Assembly (NCBI GenBank): GCA_937957975.1
Contig: CALFFK010000095.1
Coordinates: 1-41,195, forward strand
From: an uncultured Neomegalonema sp.
GTDB taxonomy: Bacteria; Pseudomonadota; Alphaproteobacteria; Rhodobacterales; Rhodobacteraceae
Direction of reading: 5' to 3'
DNA length: 41,195 nt
The translations under genes were made by a program, and so were the position numbers. This document shows positions 1 to 7,722 of this stretch, piece after piece. The notes below the pieces were generated by a model, which worked only from the letters and a program-made list of their open reading frames with translations, was not told the origin of the DNA and searched no databases. Each line of letters opens with the position of its first letter. Position 1 is the stretch's first letter.

Positions 1-2
1 AC

Positions 3-74
3 GCTGAAGCTGTCACGGTGGCGGACAAGCGCGTCACCACCATGTTCGGCACGATGCCCGCATGTTTCCTTTAG
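3..74 (+). CDS. Possible 3' end of an unidentified gene (partial)
   Basis: An open frame enters from the left edge and stops with TAG at 72-74. Its third codon positions are G or C in most codons, like the real genes of the element, and it would run convergently towards traG. Only about 23 residues are visible, ending in MPACFL, and I do not recognise them. It may equally be chance in GC-rich DNA. The remaining bases to 135 show no further gene. Confidence 0.25.
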   Translation, partial: AEAVTVADKRVTTMFGTMPACFL

Positions 75-135
75 TCGATAATCCCCTTTCGCGACTGACT
101 CGCGCCAGCCCTAGAGCTGATGCGGGATCTGTTAT

Positions 136-1977
136 TCAGGCGGCGATACTAGCCTTGATCTCCTGTAAACCCGCGAGGAATTCGAAGGCCTGCAAGAGAG
201 CGCCACGCTCAATGTCATGAATCTTTCTGGCAATGTCGGTGCCAACATGCCTTTCCGCTGCGCCCAAAGGCTGAGGACTGTCAGTAACCACAAACCTCCA
301 CGCCATCCCAGCCAGCCTCCGCAACGCCCGGTCCTCGAAATACCGCACCTTCCGCGCCCGGATGGGCCGCGAGTTCTGCGGCAACAGGAGGATGGTATCC
401 AGCCCGATCCGGTTGATCTCGTCCTCGGAGAGCAACCGGGCGGCAGAGCGCTGTTCGGTGCGGGTGCGGCTAAGAGCCGATTTGCCAAGGGTGCGACTCG
501 TGCTTTCCTGCTCGGTGACGAACTCCCGCGTCCCGAGGGATCGTGAGAGCATGGCCTTGGTGCGCGGGTCGTTGATCGACATGTAGGCGTGGAGCTGGCA
601 GGCGTTCATCAACCCTTCGGCCCCAGCGCGCCCGTAAACCTCCTCGAGATTCGGGATGCCCTGCACGACGAAGAGCATCCGTCCGCCGTATCCACGCAGC
701 ACGGTGGCGGCGTTGAGAATTGTATCCAGCCGCCCGAGTGCCTTGAACTCGTCGAGCAGCAGAAGCACCGGGAGCGGGTCTGTTGCAGGTGTCGGCATCC
801 GGCTTTGCAACGCCGCGGTGACCGACTGGAAGAACAGCCGCGCGACGGGGGCAAGCGCATCCATTTCGTTCGGCGAGATCACGATGTAGATCGTCTGCGG
901 CTCTGCGCGCAGGGTATCGAGATCGAAGTCGTTGGCACTGGTCGCCCGGTCGATGGCCGGATCGGCCCAGGCCCCGAGACCGCAGGATTTCAGTACGGAC
1001 ATGAATGTGCCGATAGTTTTGGGATCGTAGGCGGAATATTGCAGCAGCGATGTCTGCGCCGAGGGGTGCGCGGCCTGTTCGGCAAGGCCGCGCAGGCGTT
1101 TGGCCATCATCTGATCGATGGCATCATTTCCGATGGGTTCCGTGCCATCCGCCGGTGCGAGCAACCGCAAGACGTGGCCAAGGGTCGGCTCGTCGGTATC
1201 AAGGGCGACCGAAGCCGTGGCGGTGAAGAGTTCCCGCGCCCCCTCAATGAAAGGCTCGTCCGCCTTGCCCTGCGAGGTCAGCAGATGCGTGGCGAGGCGG
1301 CGTAGGGCGGAATAGCGTCGGTCGGCATCATCTATCTGCCGAATCGGCTCCAGCGGATTGAAGCGATGGGTCTTGCCGTCCGGGTCATAGGGCGCAAAAA
1401 CGAAGACGGTGTCTCCCATCCTCTGCCGCTGTCCGGCGGTGGCGGCGAGGTTCTCGCCCTTCACGTCGAGCACCACCGCAGAACCCGGCCAGGTCAGCAG
1501 GGTCGGGATCACCACACCCACACCCTTGCCGCCGCCGGGTGGGGCGACGAGCAAGGTGTTGGAATAGGCATCCGAGGCCGAGCGCAGGAACGGCGCGCGG
1601 CTTCTGGGCGAACCAAGCTTGCCGAGGATCACCCCGGCCGCATCAAGCAACCCGGCATCCTCGATCTCCCGCCGTGTTGCCCAGCGAGCATCACCATGAG
1701 GGCTTCGATACTCAGGCCGGGTCGCGAAGACAAGGCAGCCAACGAGAACCGCAATCCCGACCGCGCCGCCGACGGACAGCGATTCCGCAAAAGCGGGCGC
1801 GTGCAAGCGGCGCAGCACGTCGGACGCCTCGAACCAGTAGAGTGGCGTCACCTGCTCGAACGGCACGCCGATCCGGAAGGCGAGAAGAAAGTTCATCGCC
1901 ATCACTCCGGCAAACGCGCCCATCACAACGCTGAGCAGGATGAGCGACATCGAAGGCAGTTTCAAAGAATTGATCAT
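136..1977 (-). CDS. traG: Type IV coupling protein, TraG/VirD4 family
   Basis: This is the inner-membrane ATPase that brings the relaxase-DNA complex to a type IV secretion channel. Two hydrophobic segments lie in the first 90 residues. A Walker A motif (APPGGGKGVG, about residues 145-154) is followed by a Walker B stretch (LLLLDE, about 405-410), the usual order in VirD4/TraG proteins, and the length of about 613 residues is normal. The frame is open up to a TTG that overlaps the relaxase stop, but the ATG at 1977 is preferred because GGAGGA lies 8 bases upstream of it. The gene is the last visible one of the mobC-relaxase-traG operon. No virB/trb genes follow it within the window, so it may serve a channel supplied by another element or encoded to the left. 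Confidence 0.93.
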   Translation of the reverse strand: MINSLKLPSMSLILLSVVMGAFAGVMAMNFLLAFRIGVPFEQVTPLYWFEASDVLRRLHAPAFAESLSVGGAVGIAVLVGCLVFATRPEYRSPHGDARWATRREIEDAGLLDAAGVILGKLGSPRSRAPFLRSASDAYSNTLLVAPPGGGKGVGVVIPTLLTWPGSAVVLDVKGENLAATAGQRQRMGDTVFVFAPYDPDGKTHRFNPLEPIRQIDDADRRYSALRRLATHLLTSQGKADEPFIEGARELFTATASVALDTDEPTLGHVLRLLAPADGTEPIGNDAIDQMMAKRLRGLAEQAAHPSAQTSLLQYSAYDPKTIGTFMSVLKSCGLGAWADPAIDRATSANDFDLDTLRAEPQTIYIVISPNEMDALAPVARLFFQSVTAALQSRMPTPATDPLPVLLLLDEFKALGRLDTILNAATVLRGYGGRMLFVVQGIPNLEEVYGRAGAEGLMNACQLHAYMSINDPRTKAMLSRSLGTREFVTEQESTSRTLGKSALSRTRTEQRSAARLLSEDEINRIGLDTILLLPQNSRPIRARKVRYFEDRALRRLAGMAWRFVVTDSPQPLGAAERHVGTDIARKIHDIERGALLQAFEFLAGLQEIKASIAA

Positions 1978-1991
1978 CGATAAGTTCCTCC

Positions 1992-4517
1992 TCAATCCGT
2001 AAGGCCATAGCCGTGTTCCCGGCGCTGGTCGCGCTCCTGCTCGCGCCCGGCATCGCGTTGCCGATCAGCGTCGGTCATCTCACGCTCACGGGTTTGCAGC
2101 CGCTGGCGCAGTTCCTCCTCGCTGAGACGCTTGCCCGGTGCCTCATCCCGATCACGCTGCAGGGCTTGTCGATCTGGTTGATCAACGGTTTCAGGTGCAG
2201 CGTCTTGCTTTCCATCGCGTTCGATCCTGTTTTGTTCCTTCAGCACTTCCGGACGTTTTTTATCATAGGATTCCACGATATCCGCGAAGCCCTCGAACTC
2301 GCGCAAAGCCGGACTGACTTCCAGCGATTTCCTAGCGTCCTTTATGAGGCGATGATGCTGCGGCGTGTCGGTCTCGCCGGATGCGAGGTTGTCGACAATC
2401 CGCTCGTGCAATCGCACAACCTCCTTCCCCTCGTCCCCGAATTTCTCGATGACAAGAGCATCGCGCACCGCAGGCCGTTCCAGCGCCATGGCGGCCTTGT
2501 AAAGACCGGGGTTTGCCGCCGCGGCTTCTGCAAGAGTATCGAGCGCCTCGTACTCCTTTCGGCTGGCGTCATCGGCAGCGTGGAATGCATCACCATCTCG
2601 CGCCTTACCCTGACCGTGACGCTCCACGTCCTTGGACGCGGCGAGATACTTATCAAGTTCCGGGAAGGACGGAGACGGATCGCGCTGCTGTTGTTCCGGC
2701 ACGTCGAGGCCACGTTCCTTCGCAAAGCGCTCCTCGCGCTGACGGACGATAGCCGGGTCTTCCGGCGCGAAGGTCTCGGTCGCGTCGAGCGAGACGCCGC
2801 GCTGCATGGCGCGTTCGGAGGCACGGTAGGTCTTGGCCGCATAGCTATGGAGTTCGGCGACGTCCTTCTCGGCATCATCGCGCGACAGATCCCCCGCGGT
2901 CATGCGCTCGGCGATTTCCTGTTCATGCCAGCGGTTGCGCGTCTCGGCGGTGGCCTCAAGCCCCGCCTTAATCCGGGCAAGCGCTCGCTCACCGTTCATC
3001 CCCCGCAGGGCATAGGCATCCCTGATGCGCTGGTCGGCCTGATCGAGGGTCTTCGCCGGGTCCCGCGGAACAGCGGGTCGGTCCTCATAGTCGGAGCGGT
3101 TCGTATCGATGCCGTCCCGCTGCATCCTCTCTGCCGTGTCTTGCGCCACGCGCTCACGGGTTTCAGTGGCGCTGCCCCGACTCTGTACAATCGGTTCAAG
3201 GCCCCCATCGCGATCACGCTGGTCGATGGCCGGGCGGAATTCCGGTATCTGCTGGGCAAAGAGCTGGCGGATACGCCCGGTCTCGGCCTCGAGTGCCGCG
3301 CGTTTTTGCTCGTCGGTAATGCGCGGTGCCAGCTGTTCGGCTTCCTTCACCGCGCCACGCATGGTCTTCGACAATTCATCGGGGTTCATGCGCTGCAGCG
3401 CTTCAAGCGTGACGGTGTCATCTTCGGTGCGGATTTCTGTCATTGTCTGATTCAATTCAGGCTCCTTTTCGGTCAACAGGGAATGAGACGCCGCCGCGAG
3501 CGCGGCGGCGAAGTTTTGTAAAACCGGCAGCATGGGATCGTGCTGCCGGGCAAACGCAGCTTGCGCCTCGACAAGCTGGCCGAGGTCGCCCGATGCCGCC
3601 GCCTCGAGCGAGACGATCTCGCGGGCAAAGCCTGCGGCGAGATCGGCATAGGCTTGCCGGTGTTCCGAACGATCGAGTGGTTCGCCACGCTCGGCAGCCC
3701 GCCATTCTTCGGTCGAAAGCGCCGGGCCGGTCAGCCCGCGCGAGACGCGGGGCGTATCGTTGAGCAGGATGCCGTATTCGGCAGCCGCCTCGACCTGCAG
3801 CGAACGAAGCCGCTGCGGGTTGATCTCCTTGGCCGGATGGATCTGCATCATCGTGCCCGATGCCCCGCGTCGGTCGATGACGAGATGCATATGCGGATGC
3901 TCGGTATCCGTATGCCAAGCCCGGACATGCCGCCACGCATCACCGAACTCGCCAGAGGACAGAAACCGTTCGGCAAAGAGATCGGCGGCCCCACGCGCGC
4001 CATCTGCCTCCGTGCCCGACGGGAAGGACACGACGACATGATAGGTCTGCGATCCCGCTCGCGCTGACCGCCCGTCATAACGCGCGGCATTATCCCAACG
4101 CTCGGCCCAGATGTCGGCGAGGCCCTTGATGTCTTCGCGCCCCTCGACAGGGAAGTCTCCGTCCACCGGATCATGTTCCTCAAGGACCAACTCGCCCTCG
4201 CGTGACAGGTAGGAAAGCTGCGAGACGAGATCATTGCGCGAAGATGCACCGCCCTTGCGAACGATCTTCACCATCGCCTGCGGCGCACCGATGGCGTTAC
4301 CGATACGCTGGCGATCGGACAGCTGATAGGCGAAGCGCCCGCCGCGCACGCGGTCGCCGCCGCCCTGATCCCCTGAGCGGGCCAGATTGCGGAAGCGGCT
4401 GGCCAGACCACGCGTCCAGCGCAGTTCGATCCACGGATCGCCCTGCAACTCGGCAAGAAAGTCAGGCAGCTCCTGCGCCTCGGCAGGTGGCTTTGTATCG
4501 GTCGATGGTCGCTTCAA
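1992..4517 (-). CDS. Relaxase, MOBP/VirD2-type mobilization nuclease
   Basis: This enzyme nicks oriT and stays bound to the 5' end of the transferred strand. The N-terminal domain carries the three-histidine metal motif of the family as H202-x-D204-x-x-H207-P-H209-x-H211, very close to the VirD2 form HxDxxHPHxH. A candidate nucleophile tyrosine lies near residue 103 in the LSYLSR segment. The rest of the 841 residues is charged, probably helical and rich in Glu, Arg and Gln, without a helicase or primase domain that I can recognise. The start is TTG: its TTGA overlaps the mobC stop, a GGAGGA site lies 10 bases upstream, and there is no ATG in the next 80 codons. In position it corresponds to traI of RP4. 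Confidence 0.92.
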   Translation of the reverse strand: MKRPSTDTKPPAEAQELPDFLAELQGDPWIELRWTRGLASRFRNLARSGDQGGGDRVRGGRFAYQLSDRQRIGNAIGAPQAMVKIVRKGGASSRNDLVSQLSYLSREGELVLEEHDPVDGDFPVEGREDIKGLADIWAERWDNAARYDGRSARAGSQTYHVVVSFPSGTEADGARGAADLFAERFLSSGEFGDAWRHVRAWHTDTEHPHMHLVIDRRGASGTMMQIHPAKEINPQRLRSLQVEAAAEYGILLNDTPRVSRGLTGPALSTEEWRAAERGEPLDRSEHRQAYADLAAGFAREIVSLEAAASGDLGQLVEAQAAFARQHDPMLPVLQNFAAALAAASHSLLTEKEPELNQTMTEIRTEDDTVTLEALQRMNPDELSKTMRGAVKEAEQLAPRITDEQKRAALEAETGRIRQLFAQQIPEFRPAIDQRDRDGGLEPIVQSRGSATETRERVAQDTAERMQRDGIDTNRSDYEDRPAVPRDPAKTLDQADQRIRDAYALRGMNGERALARIKAGLEATAETRNRWHEQEIAERMTAGDLSRDDAEKDVAELHSYAAKTYRASERAMQRGVSLDATETFAPEDPAIVRQREERFAKERGLDVPEQQQRDPSPSFPELDKYLAASKDVERHGQGKARDGDAFHAADDASRKEYEALDTLAEAAAANPGLYKAAMALERPAVRDALVIEKFGDEGKEVVRLHERIVDNLASGETDTPQHHRLIKDARKSLEVSPALREFEGFADIVESYDKKRPEVLKEQNRIERDGKQDAAPETVDQPDRQALQRDRDEAPGKRLSEEELRQRLQTREREMTDADRQRDAGREQERDQRREHGYGLTD

Positions 4518-4924
4518 GATTTACGTTTCCTCCTTTCACGAGTTTCAGGAATGTCGAGGTGGGCCGTTCGGGTCTTCACCGCCTCGCGCCAGGCGAGAAA
4601 CAGCGACCGTGCCGCCTTGAGTTCGTTCTTCACCTCAAGCAGCACCATCCGGTCCTGATTGCTCATGACGATCCCGCCCCGGTTCGCGGCACGGGCAATC
4701 TGATTGAGGTTGTTGCCAACCCGCTCGAGCCGGTCGACCAACGCATCAATCCCAAGTGCCTCGTACTCCTCGCGGGTCGGAGCACCGGCAAGGTGCATCA
4801 TGGCGAATCGCCCATAGCTCGCGAGGCGCATCGACAGCGCTTGGGCCGCCTCCAACGCGCGCTCCTTCTCTTCCGGTGTCACACGGATCTGGATCGCCTC
4901 CGACTTCCGGCGGCGCGATTCCAT
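4514..4924 (-). CDS. mobC: MobC/TraJ-type relaxosome accessory protein
   Basis: This small DNA-binding protein helps the relaxase recognise oriT. The N-terminal part (EAIQIRVTPEEKE) looks like a ribbon-helix-helix strand followed by a helix. The C-terminal half contains the MobC-family stretch LERVGNNLNQIARAAN followed by a long helix. The frame is open upstream to a GTG at 5002, but that start would put coding sequence through the inverted repeat and the hairpin next to the nic site. The ATG at 4924 leaves those elements free and gives 136 residues, although its ribosome site is weak, so the start is uncertain. The stop overlaps the relaxase TTG start, showing one operon. It occupies the place of RP4 traJ. 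Confidence 0.85.
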   Translation of the reverse strand: MESRRRKSEAIQIRVTPEEKERALEAAQALSMRLASYGRFAMMHLAGAPTREEYEALGIDALVDRLERVGNNLNQIARAANRGGIVMSNQDRMVLLEVKNELKAARSLFLAWREAVKTRTAHLDIPETRERRKRKS

Positions 4925-4942
4925 TCCGGCATCACGCCGGTC

Positions 4943-5037
4943 AGGGTTGAGAGGGGTGTCTGTAGGGGTGGCCGACCTCGGCCTTCGGGTATTTTGCACC
5001 ACAAATAGCCCTATCCCGCCACACCCCTCTCAACCCT
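4943..5037. other. oriT: Predicted origin of transfer (oriT) with RP4-like nic site
   Basis: The plus strand at 5010-5020 reads CCTATCCCGCC, which differs at one base from the RP4 nic region CCTATCCTGCC; by analogy the nick would fall between 5018 and 5019. Just 5' of it is a short imperfect hairpin (4987-4995 with 5003-5011), as in RP4, where an inverted-repeat arm precedes nic. The whole is framed by a perfect 17-bp inverted repeat, agggttgagaggggtgt at 4943-4959 and its complement at 5021-5037. A further palindrome, GGCCGACCTCGGCC, sits at 4970-4983. The location between traK-like and MobC/TraJ genes matches RP4. The nic position is an inference from similarity. Confidence 0.72.
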
Positions 5038-5300
5038 TAAATCTGGTCTGTTTGATGGTTCAGGAGTACCTTCTGCGCCGGAATCCGCAGATTTACGCAG
5101 AGACGCACACAAGTATGCAATTCCATGCAGCAGCTGAGAGAGATAGTTATGAGTATGCAGAAGCGCGCATTTTCGCCTCGACTTATGCAAAAATCCGCAG
5201 AGTTCGAGAAGAACTGCAATAAAGTGAGAACCGGTACTTCCGGCATCGAGTGGTTTCGTGTACGTTGTCTCTAAATAGGTCAGGTCCATACAGAATCTCC
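5038..5300. promoter_or_regulatory. Non-coding oriT flank with repeated TATGCA motifs, probable TraK-binding region
   Basis: No convincing gene lies here. The hexamer TATGCA occurs at 5114, 5154 and 5184, with CATGCA at 5124, and CCGCAGA recurs near 5085 and 5194. The stretch is richer in A and T than its surroundings. In RP4, TraK binds and bends DNA on its own side of oriT, so a repeat-bearing flank beside two traK-like genes fits that role. The binding function is inferred. Confidence 0.4.
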
Positions 5301-5330
5301 TTGACTGTTTATGGTTTGTTCTCATATATA
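5301..5330 (+). promoter_or_regulatory. Sigma-70-like promoter of the traK-traM operon
   Basis: TTGACT at 5301-5306 and TATATA at 5325-5330 are separated by 18 bases; CATATA at 5323 would give 16. Transcription would begin near 5337, about 30 bases before the first traK-like start. The predicted transcript enters the four-gene rightward operon. Confidence 0.5.
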
Positions 5331-5368
5331 GACAGAACGAATACTGAACACAAGGAGTTTCGATCCGA

Positions 5369-5791
5369 ATGACAGAGCGCCTCGCAGGGCAAGTAAGCAC
5401 GCGAACTCGAGGCGCACGGGCCGAGGCCATGCGCGCGGCATCTGAGGCGCTGAAGCGCATGCGCTATGGCGAGACGATGGTGGTGATCTTCGACGATCTT
5501 ATCGAGCGCGGTGAGATCACCATGGCCTATCGTACCTTCGCCCAATGGATGAAGCGGTTTTCCGATGACCCGTCCCTGCTGCCTGATCAGCAAGAAGGTG
5601 GTCGGCAAGGATCAGTCGCGAAGAACACGCGGTCACGCGATACGTCTGCGTCGATCAAGGCCGGACGCGAAGAAGGCGATCCGGTGCATGTCAGCATGGA
5701 TTTCATGGCGGGCGCATATAAACCCAAGCCCCCCGGTCATAAGCCGGACATGAAGAAGCTGATCGGCCCCGACTACGAAGAGGAATTCTGA
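5369..5791 (+). CDS. traK: TraK-like oriT-binding protein, copy 1
   Basis: The core (about residues 20-65: EALKRMRYGETMVVIFDDL, then a GEITMAYRTFAQWMKRF segment) resembles the RP4 TraK pattern, in which a helix and a G-x-[IV] turn lead to Y-x-x-F-x-x-[HW] and a basic helix. Such proteins bind and bend oriT DNA as part of the relaxosome. A tail of about 70 residues follows that has no counterpart in copy 2; it is polar and ends in acidic residues. The AGGAG site is 11 bases before the ATG, slightly far. It is the first gene of the traK-traK-traL-traM operon and faces away from mobC across oriT. Confidence 0.7.
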   Translation: MTERLAGQVSTRTRGARAEAMRAASEALKRMRYGETMVVIFDDLIERGEITMAYRTFAQWMKRFSDDPSLLPDQQEGGRQGSVAKNTRSRDTSASIKAGREEGDPVHVSMDFMAGAYKPKPPGHKPDMKKLIGPDYEEEF

Positions 5792-5944
5792 CTCGCGCGG
5801 CGTTCACGCAGCGGTTTCCCCGTTCCGATGCATTCCTATTCAGTTCGGCGAGCGTATTGCGCCGCTGCTCATAGCCAGGAGGAGAACGTCAAAACCCGAA
5901 AAAGAACAAATAGTGAATATCTATCTCCCATGAAGAGGAATGCC

Positions 5945-6163
5945 ATGCCCAGACGTCAGATCGCCCGCGCCGAGGTTCGTCGCCACGGTTCGGAAATCCT
6001 GTCCCGCCTGCGGGCGGGAGAGACGCTTATCACCATCCATGACGACCTGAACTCCCGAGGCGCGGTCAGTTGCGCCTACACGACCTTCTCGCGCTGGGTC
6101 GGGCGTCTCGGTCGAGCCGAGCGCGCCGCCAACCGTGACCGCAACGAGGAGGACCGCCATTGA
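5945..6163 (+). CDS. TraK-like oriT-binding protein, copy 2
   Basis: This 72-residue protein has the same core as the preceding gene: EVRRHGSEILSRLRAGETL, then DDLNSRG and AYTTFSRWVGRL. It consists of almost nothing but that core and is the closer match in size to a minimal TraK. The open frame extends upstream to 5828, but GAGGA at 5935-5939 is well placed only for the ATG at 5945, and the upstream stretch does not look like a conserved extension. Its TGA stop overlaps the TTG start of traL, so the two are translationally coupled. Two adjacent but divergent TraK-like proteins may bind different parts of oriT or form a heteromer; that is inference. Confidence 0.68.
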   Translation: MPRRQIARAEVRRHGSEILSRLRAGETLITIHDDLNSRGAVSCAYTTFSRWVGRLGRAERAANRDRNEEDRH

Positions 6164-6957
6164 GCACCGCTTCATTCATTCCCGTCCACATGACGCTCTG
6201 CGGCAAGGGCGGCGTCGGCAAATCCGTCATCGCGCGGATGCTGACGGAATATCTGACTGACCGGGGCGGTGCGCCGCTCGCCTTTGACTCCGATCCGGTG
6301 AATGCGAGCTTCGCTGCTGTCGAGGCTTTCGACGTCAAGCGGGTCGATCTGATTGACGCTGATCAGAAGATCAATCCCCGGCGCTTCGATAAGATGGTGC
6401 TCGACATCCTCGAGAGTGGACGGCCTGCGGTCATTGACACAGGCGCTTCCTCCTTCGTCGCGCTGATGAACTACATGCGCGAATTGGGTCTCGCTGAGAC
6501 GTTTCGCGGTGAGGGCCATGAATTGTTTCTTCATGTGCCCATCGCGGGCGGGCCGTCGATGCCGTTCACTATCGAGAACTTCGGTGACGTTTGCTCGGCC
6601 TTCGGAAGCCATGCTGGAGTCGTGGTCTGGCTCAATCATTTCTGGGAGCGGATCGAGCTTGGCGGCAAGCCATTTGATGAGTGGCAGATTCGGCGACAGC
6701 ACCGGGATGTCATCCGGGCCGTCGTCGAAATCCAGCGCATGTCGTCGGATACCTCGGCGCAGGATTTTACAGCCCTGCTGAAATCGAACCGCAGCTTCGC
6801 AGAGGCGGCCGGTCCGGACTCGCCGTTCCATTTGCTGTCCCGGTCGCGGCTGCGACGCATCCGGCAAATCCTCTTCGACGGCATGGATGGCGCATTTGCT
6901 GCTGTCGATGCCAGTCGTGCCGCCACCGTCGAGCCTGACGCGGAGGTCAGCGGGTGA
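6160..6957 (+). CDS. traL: TraL-like ParA-family ATPase
   Basis: A deviant Walker A motif (GKGGVGKSVIA) stands near the N-terminus, followed by a DSDPVNASF segment and later VIDTGASSFVAL, GHELFLHVPI and VVWLN. This series matches TraL of IncP plasmids, a small ParA/MinD-type ATPase encoded between traK and traM. It is not essential for the transfer reaction in RP4 and its exact role is unclear. The start is TTG at 6160, with GGAGG 7 bases upstream and the TTGA overlapping the stop of the preceding gene. The 265-residue length is close to RP4 TraL. A chromosome-partition role is less likely because there is no ParB partner. Confidence 0.82.
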   Translation: MSTASFIPVHMTLCGKGGVGKSVIARMLTEYLTDRGGAPLAFDSDPVNASFAAVEAFDVKRVDLIDADQKINPRRFDKMVLDILESGRPAVIDTGASSFVALMNYMRELGLAETFRGEGHELFLHVPIAGGPSMPFTIENFGDVCSAFGSHAGVVVWLNHFWERIELGGKPFDEWQIRRQHRDVIRAVVEIQRMSSDTSAQDFTALLKSNRSFAEAAGPDSPFHLLSRSRLRRIRQILFDGMDGAFAAVDASRAATVEPDAEVSG

Positions 6958-7364
6958 CGAAACGGACCATTGTGAACAAGGAGAGCATCCGTCGCGAAAT
7001 CGCGGCGGATCTCGGCATCAAGATCGATGACGATGATCCACTGCTGCTCGCTGCCCATATCGCGGCGCTCGTCACCCGCGATACCATCGCGCAGGAGCGG
7101 GCGCATAACGTCGACAATCAGCTCCTCTCCTTCGGCGATGTTCGGAACGTCATGACCGAGGCGCGGGACGAGGCCATCGTGATGAGCAAGCAATTGCTTG
7201 GGATCGTGTTCATGCAGGTGAAGGAGGAAGGGATGGAATTCGCGGCGCAGCTGTTGAATCAACGCGGACACGGCGAAATTAGGCGAAAGACTATCATCAG
7301 CTTCGGGACAGGTTTTATCGCCGGGTCGTTGCTAGCGGGTCTGTGGTTTTCCATCAGCCTTTAG
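6954..7364 (+). CDS. traM: TraM-like conjugal transfer protein with C-terminal membrane anchor
   Basis: The protein has 136 residues. The N-terminal third (EIAADLGIKIDDDDPLLLAA) resembles the IncP TraM opening, which also reads as a short helix followed by xDDP. A helical middle follows, and the last 24 residues form one hydrophobic segment that should anchor it in the inner membrane. The start is GTG, overlapping the traL stop as GTGA, with GGAGG 7 bases upstream. Position after traL supports the assignment more than residue similarity does. The function of TraM in RP4 is not well defined. Confidence 0.62.
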   Translation: MTKRTIVNKESIRREIAADLGIKIDDDDPLLLAAHIAALVTRDTIAQERAHNVDNQLLSFGDVRNVMTEARDEAIVMSKQLLGIVFMQVKEEGMEFAAQLLNQRGHGEIRRKTIISFGTGFIAGSLLAGLWFSISL

Positions 7365-7398
7365 ACGACCAACAACACTAGATTGGGGGACTTGACCA

Positions 7399-7722
7399 AT
7401 GCCGAACCATCGATTCTCATTAGGATCGAAAATCGTCGAGTGCCAGTTTGTGTCCGCTGGCTATCTTGCACGAAAGACAGGACTCACGACGCGGTATTGG
7501 ACGCAACGCGCAATCAGGGGCGAAGTGCCTGGAGCATTTCAACCGAGCGGATACAGAGGCGCTTGGCGCTTCGATCTTGAAGAGTTCGAAAACTGGTGGA
7601 ACGGAACGAAGGTGCTCAAATGCCCGGCAACATCTACAAGCGCGGCCAAACGTGGTGGGGTCGAGTCCAGTTTCGTGGAGAAGAACACCGGCGAAGCCTA
7701 CAAACGACTTCTCGGACGGTAG
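7399..7722 (+). CDS. Small helix-turn-helix protein, probable excisionase or integrase regulator
   Basis: The middle of the protein (AGYLARKTGLTTRYWTQRAIRGEVPGAFQ, continuing to a WRFDLEEFENWW segment) has the look of a MerR/AlpA/Xis-type winged helix: a helix-turn-helix, a wing with a conserved Trp-Arg strand, then an acidic helix. Such genes just upstream of tyrosine integrases usually encode the excisionase or a directionality factor. The last third overlaps the start of the integrase gene by 103 bases in another frame and looks unstructured. The ATG at 7399 has only a weak GGGGGA site. Identification as excisionase rests on fold and position. Confidence 0.6.
   Translation: MPNHRFSLGSKIVECQFVSAGYLARKTGLTTRYWTQRAIRGEVPGAFQPSGYRGAWRFDLEEFENWWNGTKVLKCPATSTSAAKRGGVESSFVEKNTGEAYKRLLGR

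Noticed and set aside
1978..1995. TTG start of traG at 1995, overlapping the relaxase stop
   Set aside because: The ATG at 1977 has a strong GGAGGA site 8 bases upstream; the TTG has none at the right distance.
2013..3521. A 502-codon open frame antisense to the relaxase gene
   Set aside because: It is a by-product of the codon bias of the relaxase gene: no ribosome site, no domain, and the opposite strand has a clear relaxase with its catalytic motif.
4925..5002. Longer mobC reading from GTG at 5002
   Set aside because: It would place coding sequence across the left arm of the 17-bp inverted repeat and the nic-proximal hairpin, and the added residues look non-conserved (Pro/Arg/Thr-rich). 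Not fully excluded, because the ATG at 4924 has a weak ribosome site.
5011..5460. A 149-codon frame on the minus strand crossing the oriT flank
   Set aside because: It runs through the oriT hairpins, the promoter and the start of the first traK-like gene, and its composition is not coding-like.
5828..5944. Longer N-terminus of the second TraK-like protein
   Set aside because: The extension lacks a ribosome site and similarity to the first copy; GAGGA is well placed only for the ATG at 5945.
6160..6957. Chromosome-partition ParA
   Set aside because: No parB or parS candidate is nearby, and the residues and gene order match TraL of IncP transfer regions.
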